Positions 1-6,813 of a DNA stretch of 64,000 nucleotides are shown piece by piece. Position 1 is the first letter of the stretch, and the number at the start of each line of letters is the position of its first letter. The position numbers and the translations under genes are program-made. The stretch spans positions 2,976,001 to 3,040,000 of the forward strand of contig CBDFNN010000004.1 in the NCBI GenBank assembly GCA_965250215.1. The letters are read 5' to 3'. The stretch comes from CBDFNN01 sp965250215. Lineage in GTDB: Bacteria; Bacteroidota; Rhodothermia; Rhodothermales; DATKEJ01. The notes under the pieces are model-generated. The model saw only the letters and a program-made list of their open reading frames with translations, did not search any database and was not told where the DNA came from.

Positions 1-1
1 T

Positions 2-148
2 GCGAGGACTTTGAGCGGCTATGTACCTTCAAAAAATGGCAAACAATTAGCATTTTCTCTGATGGCCAATCACTACACGATAGATACGCGAGAGGTAAAC
101 AACGTGCAAGATCAGATAATTAACTTCCTTGCGAAGACGAGACTGTAG
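2..148 (+). CDS. C-terminal fragment of PBP4/DacB-like D-Ala-D-Ala carboxypeptidase
   Basis: The window opens inside a reading frame that ends with TAG at 146-148; its 5' part lies outside. The visible 48 residues include LSGYV, a short turn with NGKQLAFSLMANHY, and a final amphipathic helix ending FLAKTRL. This matches the C-terminal strand and helix that follow the KTG motif in PBP4 (DacB, peptidase S13), a periplasmic enzyme that trims peptidoglycan peptides. The SxxK, SxN and KTG motifs are not in the window, so the call rests on the tail alone. Other penicillin-binding folds remain possible. Confidence 0.65.
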   Translation, partial: ARTLSGYVPSKNGKQLAFSLMANHYTIDTREVNNVQDQIINFLAKTRL

Positions 149-434
149 ATGGTATTTGGTCTTTGGTCCTTTGTCCGCAGAATTTGTTATTCCCCCTCGT
201 CGATTGTGATCATTTAATCTGCCTTCAATAGGATCTCTAGTCTAGATCAATGGCCGATATTCCGATTGAGCCAATCCCAAATCGAACCTAGACTTCTGAT
301 CGTAGTATTTCACCACGGAGTCTAGCCACCAAGATTCCTAGTTATGTAGCCAGGAATCCGGACTTTTTTTTATGACCAAGGCCCAACTACTAAGGACCAA
401 AGACCAACTACCTATGACCAAGGACCAACAACCA
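149..434. other. Intergenic region upstream of hslV with heptad repeats
   Basis: This 286-base stretch separates the PBP4-like fragment from the preferred hslV start. It contains two blocks of heptanucleotide-periodic repeats in opposite orientation (151-178 and 372-441, described separately) around about 190 bases of unremarkable AT-leaning DNA. I see no tRNA and no confident promoter. A run of eight T follows position 362, but no good stem precedes it. Confidence 0.6.
151..178 (-). repeat. Heptanucleotide repeat, inverted copy of the hslV leader repeat
   Basis: Four consecutive heptads can be read: GGTATTT, GGTCTTT, GGTCCTT, TGTCCGC. The reverse complement of the second and third is AAGGACC-AAAGACC, the same units found at 372-441 on the other strand. 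The 16 bases at 156-171 are an exact reverse complement of 392-407, so the two blocks could pair as a large stem-loop in a transcript. Confidence 0.7.
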
Positions 435-441
435 ATGACCA
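372..441 (+). repeat. Heptanucleotide-periodic repeat in the hslV leader
   Basis: Ten degenerate 7-base units run from 372: ATGACCA, AGGCCCA, ACTACTA, AGGACCA, AAGACCA, ACTACCT, ATGACCA, AGGACCA, ACAACCA, ATGACCA. The three ATGACCA units each supply an ATG, at 372, 414 and 435. Their spacings (42 and 21 bases) are multiples of both 7 and 3, so all three are in frame with hslV. The repeat also supplies an AAGGA 10 bases before the last ATG. Confidence 0.75.
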
Positions 442-992
442 ACCGAATTCGATCAACCACTGTGATCGGTGTAATTCACAACGGCCAAGTCGCTATCGGT
501 TCTGATGGTCAAGCCACCATGGGCGATACAGTCATGAAGTCAAAAGTTAACAAGCTTCGAAAGCTACACGACGGAAAATATATTGCAGGTTTTGCCGGCG
601 GAACCGCAGATGCCTTTACACTTTTTGAGCGATTCGAAGCAAAACTCAAGGAATTCAACGGAAAGCTTGAACGATCAGCGGTAGAACTGGCCAAAGACTG
701 GAGAACCGATAGGTACTTGCGAAAACTAGAGGCCCTGCTGGCTGTCGCTTCGCATGACAAATTGCTCCTAATTAGCGGAACTGGAGACGTCATCGAGCCC
801 GATGATAATATTGTCGCTATTGGTTCTGGCGGCAACTATGCACTTTCAGCCGCAAGAGCCTTGAAATCAATCGATTCAAACTCAGACATATCGGCTCGTG
901 AAATCGTAGAAAGAAGTCTGCAAATTGCCGCAGATATTTGTATCTATACAAATCACAACAGAAATATTCTGGAATTACCCGCCAGCTCATAG
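435..992 (+). CDS. hslV: ATP-dependent protease peptidase subunit HslV
   Basis: HslV forms the double-hexamer proteolytic core of the HslUV (ClpQY) protease in the cytoplasm and is an N-terminal-threonine hydrolase. The catalytic threonine follows a short propeptide (MTNRIRS, then TTVIGV). Family-typical blocks follow: GSDGQATMGDTVMKS, AGFAGGTADAFTLFE, AVELAKDWRTDR, LRKLEALLAV, IAIGSGG-type and ICIYTNH. I chose the ATG at 435 (185 residues) because it leaves a propeptide of family-like length and has AAGGA 10 bases upstream. In-frame ATGs at 372 and 414 lie in a repeat and would only add low-complexity sequence. A NYN-domain gene separates it from its partner hslU. Confidence 0.95.
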   Translation: MTNRIRSTTVIGVIHNGQVAIGSDGQATMGDTVMKSKVNKLRKLHDGKYIAGFAGGTADAFTLFERFEAKLKEFNGKLERSAVELAKDWRTDRYLRKLEALLAVASHDKLLLISGTGDVIEPDDNIVAIGSGGNYALSAARALKSIDSNSDISAREIVERSLQIAADICIYTNHNRNILELPASS

Positions 993-1105
993 GATTTCGA
1001 AAAGAGAGCGTTCCTAAGATGGCGTATTTATTGTTTTTAAATATACCTCGAACTAAAGCACTTTTATAAGCCACTAGCTACAGTTCAAGTCTTTCCACTG
1101 CCTCA

Positions 1106-2095
1106 ATGACAGATGATCGAGTACGTGGTGCGATCTTTATTGATTTGCACGACGTGTTACCCCACTTAGAATCGGAGTCAAGAGATCCTGTCAGGGATCT
1201 AGAAGAACTTATCGATTCAACGCGAGCCTTTCTCACAAGAAAGGTAGACACCCATGTAGTTAGAACGACAATTTACGCAGATCTTGAAGTTCTTGGAGAA
1301 TCTGGGTATCCGAAATTGGCAGATCGACTTTATAGACGCGGTGTGGAGAGCAGCTATGTTTGTCTGCGATATGAGAGTCTTGATACAAACCTGAGCATGG
1401 CTCTGGACATTTGCAAGACTATCTATCAGAGAGAAGACATTGGCCGAATTGTCGTGATTTCGGGATCCCGAGAATATATTCCCCTTTTTCGTTCGATACA
1501 GGGAGCAGGAATTGTTGGGACTCTTATTTCATTTGCCGAAGAGCTACCAGCCGCCCTAAAAGTCACAGGTTCATTTGACACTTTTATTTCTGCAAACGAT
1601 CTAATAAAGGGACGTGATCTTTCTTTCGGTCGAAAAGACGAAAGTCCAAGCCAAGCGCAAACTTTCGGATCCAACGATTTCCACGAGGTAAAGAAACTTC
1701 CATACGATATGGATCGAGAAGCTCTACGAATTATCGAATTAAATTTCGGTCACTACGAGGAGGTTTACCTTTCACCACTTCTGCGAAAACTTTCGGAAAC
1801 CATTGATCCAGATTCCGGTCATGAACCAAAGACTGTGATTAGCGATCTGAATCGAAATGGTGCTATCCGATTGGAAAAACGCCGTGGGGAGAAATACGAC
1901 TATACTGTCCTTATCGTCAATAGCAGTCATCCCGACGTTCTAGCTGTCCGCGAGGAAGTTGCGGAAGCCAGAATTGCGGGCTATCACAAAGAAGACGACG
2001 GGTCAGCAAAAATGGAGGAGCCGGGAGTTTGGGAGCAGGATTTTGCTGACATGTGGGAAGGAGTAGACGAAGATCAAATTGATGACAACACCTAA
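1106..2095 (+). CDS. NYN (LabA/DUF88-like) domain protein with C-terminal winged-helix-like domain
   Basis: The N-terminal half (about residues 1-165) looks like a NYN domain, a PIN-like RNase fold. It has an initial strand with FIDLHD, a central LDTNLSMALD segment and a final VVISGSREYIPLF strand. In active NYN proteins the last motif is usually SGDxDF; here it reads SGSREY, so two acidic metal ligands appear replaced and activity is doubtful. Residues about 200-280 resemble a LOTUS/OST-HTH-like winged helix (LSPLLRKLSE, VISDLNRNGAIRLEKRRG, YDYTVLIVN), often RNA-binding. The tail is acidic. It lies 113 bases after hslV and overlaps hslU by 14 bases, so translation of hslU may be coupled to it. 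The specific role is unknown. Confidence 0.8.
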   Translation: MTDDRVRGAIFIDLHDVLPHLESESRDPVRDLEELIDSTRAFLTRKVDTHVVRTTIYADLEVLGESGYPKLADRLYRRGVESSYVCLRYESLDTNLSMALDICKTIYQREDIGRIVVISGSREYIPLFRSIQGAGIVGTLISFAEELPAALKVTGSFDTFISANDLIKGRDLSFGRKDESPSQAQTFGSNDFHEVKKLPYDMDREALRIIELNFGHYEEVYLSPLLRKLSETIDPDSGHEPKTVISDLNRNGAIRLEKRRGEKYDYTVLIVNSSHPDVLAVREEVAEARIAGYHKEDDGSAKMEEPGVWEQDFADMWEGVDEDQIDDNT

Positions 2096-3557
2096 GGTAG
2101 AAACAGAAGAAGAAGTCACGGAATCAGGTACGGAAGTACAAGAACAGCAACAAAATTTAAGCTTAACGCCCAAAGAAATTGTCCACGAACTGGACAAATA
2201 CATCATTGGCCAAGACGCTGCTAAAAAAAGTGTAGCTATTGCCCTTCGCAACCGATGGAGACGTATGAATGCCGTCGAAGGAATGCGAGACGAGATCATG
2301 CCGAACAACATCATCATGATCGGCCCGACAGGGGTAGGTAAAACTGAAATCGCCAGACGTTTAGCAAAGCTTGTTAGAGCTCCCTTCATTAAGGTAGAAG
2401 CAACCAAATTTACAGAAGTTGGCTATGTCGGTCGTGACGTTGAGGGTATGATAAGAGATCTAACCGATCTGTCTATCAACATGGTCAAAGACGAGCAGGC
2501 CGAGCGGGTTGTCGAAAAAGCTAAGGAGCATGCGGAAAATCGAATCTTGGACATATTGATCCCACCCTCAGGATCAAAGGAAAACGTTTCGGGCCCAGGT
2601 TTTATAATAAACCGGAAGTCCGAGGAGAACGGCGAAACTTCAGACGACTCATTTGACCATGAGCTCCGCGAGAGAACCAGAAACAAGTTTAGGGAGAAAC
2701 TTCGCAAGGGGGATCTGGATGATAGAGAGGTTGAGGTAGACGTTACCAGTAATAAACCCAATAACATGCAGGTATTTGGACCTTTGGGCATGGAGGAAAT
2801 GGGTGTCAACATTCAAGAAATGTTCGGCAACATGATGGGTGGCAAAAAGAGCAAGAAGCGGCGATTACCTATTAAAGAAGCCCTAGAAGCTTTGAAAGAA
2901 GAGGAAGCGCAAAAACTCCTCGACATGGAGACCGTAACACGAGAGGCATTGGAGAGGGTTGAGTCGTCAGGAATCGTCTTTATCGATGAAATAGACAAAG
3001 TTGCTGGATCCAGCCAAGGAAAAAGTGGCCCCGATGTATCTCGACAAGGAGTCCAGCGAGATCTTCTACCAATCGTCGAAGGCTCAACGGTGACAACGAA
3101 ATATGGTCTAGTTAAAACGGATCATATCCTTTTCGTTGCAAGCGGTGCCTTTCATGTTTCAAAGCCAAGCGATTTGATACCCGAGCTGCAGGGACGATTT
3201 CCGATTCGAGTAGAACTTAGCTCCCTGAACGAGGATGATTTCTTTCGGATTTTAACGGAGCCTAAGAATGCCTTGATTAAGCAATACCAAGCCCTGCTAT
3301 TCTCGGAAGGTGTTGAGCTGGAGTTCGAAGACGATGCTATTCATGAAGTTGCTCGGATTGCGGCTAAAGTAAACGAAGACATTGAAAACATTGGAGCGCG
3401 GAGACTCCACACCATCTTAACAACTCTTTTGGAAGAGTATCTTTTCTCGATACCTGATGAGATGCCTGATGACAAGATTATTGTTACGAAAAAGATGGTT
3501 TCCGAAAGGTTAGATCTCCTCTTGGAAGATCGAGATTTGAGTCAATTTATCCTGTAG
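2082..3557 (+). CDS. hslU: ATP-dependent protease ATPase subunit HslU
   Basis: HslU is the AAA+ unfoldase that feeds substrates to HslV. Walker A is GPTGVGKT at residues 81-88, followed by the pore loop GYVG in EVGYVGRDVEG. A long charged insert (about 115-245) is the substrate-gating I domain. Walker B is IVFIDEID at about 298-305, with GRFPIRVELSSL and IGARRLHTIL later. The C-terminus DLSQFIL is the tail that docks into HslV. The ATG at 2082 gives 491 residues; a TTG directly before it is the less likely start. The gene begins inside the end of the NYN gene, and metG starts 11 bases after its stop. Confidence 0.97.
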   Translation: MTTPKVETEEEVTESGTEVQEQQQNLSLTPKEIVHELDKYIIGQDAAKKSVAIALRNRWRRMNAVEGMRDEIMPNNIIMIGPTGVGKTEIARRLAKLVRAPFIKVEATKFTEVGYVGRDVEGMIRDLTDLSINMVKDEQAERVVEKAKEHAENRILDILIPPSGSKENVSGPGFIINRKSEENGETSDDSFDHELRERTRNKFREKLRKGDLDDREVEVDVTSNKPNNMQVFGPLGMEEMGVNIQEMFGNMMGGKKSKKRRLPIKEALEALKEEEAQKLLDMETVTREALERVESSGIVFIDEIDKVAGSSQGKSGPDVSRQGVQRDLLPIVEGSTVTTKYGLVKTDHILFVASGAFHVSKPSDLIPELQGRFPIRVELSSLNEDDFFRILTEPKNALIKQYQALLFSEGVELEFEDDAIHEVARIAAKVNEDIENIGARRLHTILTTLLEEYLFSIPDEMPDDKIIVTKKMVSERLDLLLEDRDLSQFIL

Positions 3558-3568
3558 CCTAACCTTCG

Positions 3569-5650
3569 ATGTCACAAAAGCCATTAATGGTAACGGCGGC
3601 CCTTCCCTATGCGAACGGCCCCATTCACATCGGCCACCTTGCCGGTTGTTATTTGCCTGCAGATATGTGGGTTCGCTTCAAGAGATTGCAAGGACGTGAC
3701 CTCGTCTTTGTGTCTGGAACCGACGAGCATGGAGTCCCAATCATGCTTCGTGCAAAGGCTGAAGGCAAAAAACCAGAAGAGATCGCTCGGCGGTACTTCC
3801 AATCAAGCAAGGACGCGTTTGAGCGCTTCGGTATGTCGTTCAATCACTATGGCCGTACGTCCTCAAAGATGCACTATGAAACGAGCCAAGATTTCTTCAA
3901 AGTCTTGCTCTCGAAGGATGGTGTCATTACAAAACGGGCTAGTACCCAACTTTATGATCCTGAAGCCAAGGAATTCCTTGCTGACAGATTCGTAAAAGGT
4001 GAATGCCCTCACTGTGGTCATCAGGATGCTTATGGAGATCAGTGCGAGAATTGCGGAAGAACCCTAAGTCCTTCTGAATTGATCAATCCCAAGAGCACGC
4101 TGACAGATTCTAGTCCCATAGATAAGGAGACCTCTCATTGGTACATCGAACTCGGTAGCTTACAAGCTGGTCTTGAGCAGTGGCTCGGGTCTATGTCAAA
4201 CTGGAAAACTAATGTCAAAGGTCAAGTCGGAAGCTGGCTGAACGATGGTCTTCGAGCGAGAGCAATAACGCGAGATATTGACTGGGGAATCCCCCTTCCT
4301 GAAGAAGCTGGAACGGCTGAAGAACGGGAAGGAAAAGTTCTATACGTTTGGTTCGACGCTCCGATTGGCTATATCTCATTTACCAAAGAATGGGCTAAAA
4401 ATGCTGGTGAGCCTGATCTTTGGAAAAAATATTGGCTGAAGGAAAATGAACCAGAGCTTGTTCATTTTTTGGGAAAAGATAATATTGTTTTCCATGCGCT
4501 TCTATTTCCCGCAATGTTGCAGAATCATGGTGATTTTGTATTACCTAGTGCCGTTCCCGCAAACGAATTTCTAAACCTCCAAGGCGAGAAACTATCAACG
4601 AGTCGCAATTGGGCTGTTTGGCTTCACGAGTATCTAGAAGACTTTCCGGCTGATTTCCTGCGCTACGCCCTAGCTTCTACCCTTCCAGAGACTAAGGATT
4701 CAGACTTTGACTGGAACGACTTCCAATCTCGAGTCAATTCTGAATTGGCCGACATTCTCGGCAATTTTGTCAACCGAACTCTGACCTTTTGCACTCGATT
4801 CTTTGATGGAGTTGTCCCAAAATTGATCAATCCGAGTAAGGAAGACCGGGATGCTCTTTCGGAAATACAGATCGCCGTCGAAGCAGTGGCCATATCATAT
4901 GACAAATTTCGCCTGAGAGACGCTCTCTTCGAGAGTATGAAATTGGCCAGAGTTGGCAACAAATATTTCAATGATACTGAGCCTTGGAAAGCGGTTAAGG
5001 AGAATCCGGAAAAAGGAGCCAATACTATCCACGTCTCTCTTCAGCTATGCGCTTCTCTATCAATTATATTAGATCCAATAATCCCAAATACTTGCAGGAA
5101 AATACGAGAGATGCTCAAGTTAGAGACCAAGGTAGAAAGCGGTCTTCGCGCGTCCGTCGGGATTAATCTCTGGGACTTGGCAGGCACAAGCCTGCTGGAA
5201 ACCGGGCATCAAATAGGAGAGGCAGAAATTCTATTTGCGAAGATAGAAAACGACGTGATCCAGGCACAAATTGACAGATTGGGTTCAAACACCGGCGAAG
5301 AGGACGATCGTATTCCAATCAAGAAAGAAATTGAGTTCGATGATTTTATGAAGCTTGACCTCAGGGTCGGCGAGATTTTGGAAGTTCATGAAGTGCCGAA
5401 AGCGGACAAATTGCTCCGTTTAATTATTGACATCGGCCAAAAAGACACGCGACAGATATTGGCGGGAATCAAAGAACATATTGAAGATCCATTGTCTTTA
5501 GTCGGAAAGAAGGTGAGTGTTGTGGCGAACTTAAAACCAAGAAAACTCAGGGGCTTCATGAGTGAAGGAATGGTTCTCGCGGCCGAGGACTCTGAGGGAG
5601 AACTGTCAATCCTACATCCCGATGCGAAACCAGGCGCAATCGTCAGATAA
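3569..5650 (+). CDS. metG: Methionyl-tRNA synthetase with C-terminal tRNA-binding domain
   Basis: MetRS charges tRNA-Met in the cytoplasm. The class I HIGH signature is H20-I-G-H23 within NGPIHIGH. A zinc knuckle with four cysteines (CPHCG and CENCG, about residues 146-163) follows. The second signature is KLSTS at 341-345 instead of KMSKS, a variant usual in Bacteroidota MetRS. The last about 110 residues form an EMAPII/Trbp111-type OB fold (DDFMKLDLRVGEI, ADKLLRLIIDIG, NLKPRKLRGFMSEGM) that binds tRNA and dimerises. Length (693 residues) fits the long MetRS type. It follows hslU by 11 bases, suggesting co-transcription. Confidence 0.97.
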   Translation: MSQKPLMVTAALPYANGPIHIGHLAGCYLPADMWVRFKRLQGRDLVFVSGTDEHGVPIMLRAKAEGKKPEEIARRYFQSSKDAFERFGMSFNHYGRTSSKMHYETSQDFFKVLLSKDGVITKRASTQLYDPEAKEFLADRFVKGECPHCGHQDAYGDQCENCGRTLSPSELINPKSTLTDSSPIDKETSHWYIELGSLQAGLEQWLGSMSNWKTNVKGQVGSWLNDGLRARAITRDIDWGIPLPEEAGTAEEREGKVLYVWFDAPIGYISFTKEWAKNAGEPDLWKKYWLKENEPELVHFLGKDNIVFHALLFPAMLQNHGDFVLPSAVPANEFLNLQGEKLSTSRNWAVWLHEYLEDFPADFLRYALASTLPETKDSDFDWNDFQSRVNSELADILGNFVNRTLTFCTRFFDGVVPKLINPSKEDRDALSEIQIAVEAVAISYDKFRLRDALFESMKLARVGNKYFNDTEPWKAVKENPEKGANTIHVSLQLCASLSIILDPIIPNTCRKIREMLKLETKVESGLRASVGINLWDLAGTSLLETGHQIGEAEILFAKIENDVIQAQIDRLGSNTGEEDDRIPIKKEIEFDDFMKLDLRVGEILEVHEVPKADKLLRLIIDIGQKDTRQILAGIKEHIEDPLSLVGKKVSVVANLKPRKLRGFMSEGMVLAAEDSEGELSILHPDAKPGAIVR

Positions 5651-5686
5651 AGAAAGCCGGAGAAAAGCCGAGCTAATTCGGAAGCG

Positions 5687-5704
5687 ATATCTCTATAGAG
5701 ATAT
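5687..5704. repeat. Perfect 18-base palindrome ATATCTCTATAGAGATAT
   Basis: Bases 5687-5704 are identical to their reverse complement. The site begins 36 bases after the metG stop. It could be a symmetric protein-binding site or part of a transcript-end structure. Being AT-rich and lacking a loop or T-tract, it is not a standard intrinsic terminator. Confidence 0.7.
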
Positions 5705-6044
5705 GGTCAGGAAAGGAAAGGCAAAAATAGGATTCAAGTCTGCTATCAAGATTATTGGCCCAGACTGTGCTTTTCACTTATATGCTCACAAAAATGAAGA
5801 AAAGAATGAGCCTGGCCTTATGCCGCATGATCCCACCCATTAACGACTAAAACCAGGCCCTCAGATAGAAAAAGCTATCTATAGGTATATCCGATTTCTC
5901 TACACAAAATGGGTCAAATGCCACTAGATCTAGAAAGACAATCCGTAGACTCTGTTGATCTAGGTACTCGGAAAAAGTGAAGCAGATCGGCTCCTAATTT
6001 GTGACGATATCCCACCCGATAGCCACCGGAGCCGAACTGCAGAA

Positions 6045-6062
6045 AAGCTACCATCGTAGCTT
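6045..6062. repeat. 7-bp hairpin AAGCTAC-CATC-GTAGCTT
   Basis: A perfect inverted repeat with a 4-base loop lies between metG and the minus-strand gene ending at 6211. The flanks are not T-rich in either direction, so a terminator role is only possible, not shown. Confidence 0.45.
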
Positions 6063-6210
6063 CTATTAGACATAGCGCTAGAATTAACCAAAAAGGGTCA
6101 TAGCTCCAGAATATTTATCGCGGGAATGATAACGGAAGTGCAAGCGTTGTACAAAAATAAGTACTTGGCCTAATAACCTAGACTGCGACAGAATGAGGGA
6201 GAGAATGAAC

Positions 6211-6657
6211 CTAGTCTTTATCTTCTTCCGGTAGATCAAGCTCTACCTCCTCCGCATCGATAGTAACCTCCTCCTTGACGTCATCCTCTTTTGCTTCAGG
6301 CGCGACTTCTTCAACCTCAACGACCTTTTTAGGTTTTGGAGAGGCAGCGGCCTTGTCCTTTGAACTAGATCTGCTACGCCTCTTTTTTGTTTTTTGAGGC
6401 TCCTCGACACCTTCTTTCAATTCGTATATGACACCCTTTCCATCCTTGGACTTTCCCACTTTCTTAAGAAAGCCAGCATCGAGAAGAGCAACGGCGCTTT
6501 TTCGATTACATGGTGTGAAAAGCGTTCCTAACTTTGTAGTACCAGCCTTTTTGGGCCAGATAACTAAATCAAAACCACTGAACATTTTTGTAAGAAGGTG
6601 CTTCTGCCAAAAATTTAAATCAACGGAGCTTTTAGGTGTAAAATCAGAGCCAGCCAT
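6211..6657 (-). CDS. Small hypothetical protein with basic linker and acidic tail
   Basis: I do not recognise this 148-residue protein. Residues about 1-80 look folded, with aromatic and hydrophobic positions (NFWQKHLLTKMF, FDLVIWPKKAG, LLDAGFLKKVG). Residues about 85-110 are strongly basic (KKRRSRSSSKDK), and the last 40 are strongly acidic (VEVEEVAPEAKEDD and onwards), ending EEDKD. A compact head with basic and acidic disordered arms resembles nucleic-acid-associated or chaperone-like small proteins, but that is only inference. It is transcribed divergently from the cytochrome c protein at 6814, with 156 bases between. Confidence 0.7.
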   Translation of the reverse strand: MAGSDFTPKSSVDLNFWQKHLLTKMFSGFDLVIWPKKAGTTKLGTLFTPCNRKSAVALLDAGFLKKVGKSKDGKGVIYELKEGVEEPQKTKKRRSRSSSKDKAAASPKPKKVVEVEEVAPEAKEDDVKEEVTIDAEEVELDLPEEDKD

Positions 6658-6813
6658 ATAGCGAAAAGACAGTAATTACGGTTTTAATCTTCGTCCCGGA
6701 ACAAGGATGACGAAAACCTTATCAGGCGCCTGTGACAGAGCAAGAACTAATATGTTTCCTTTGTTTTCCTCACGTCGTTTGATCATATTTGCACTCGACA
6801 TGACCAAATTGAT

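Larger units (their letters stand above)
5651..6210. other. 560-base region after metG without a confident gene
   Basis: This stretch separates metG from the convergent small gene at 6211. A lysine/arginine-rich frame starting inside metG at 5622 runs to 5843, but nothing supports it as a gene. The region holds an 18-base palindrome (5687-5704), the palindrome CTAGATCTAG at about 5924, and a 7-base-pair hairpin at 6045-6062. None is followed by a clear T-run. I see no tRNA-like cloverleaf. Confidence 0.5.

Noticed and set aside
4589..4603. KLSTS in place of the MetRS KMSKS motif.
   Set aside because: This form is normal in MetRS of Bacteroidota, so it is a lineage mark, not an anomaly.
5622..5843. 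A 73-codon lysine/arginine-rich frame that starts inside metG and ends 193 bases after its stop.
   Set aside because: It overlaps metG, contains a palindrome, shows no domain and has composition bias; I treat it as chance.
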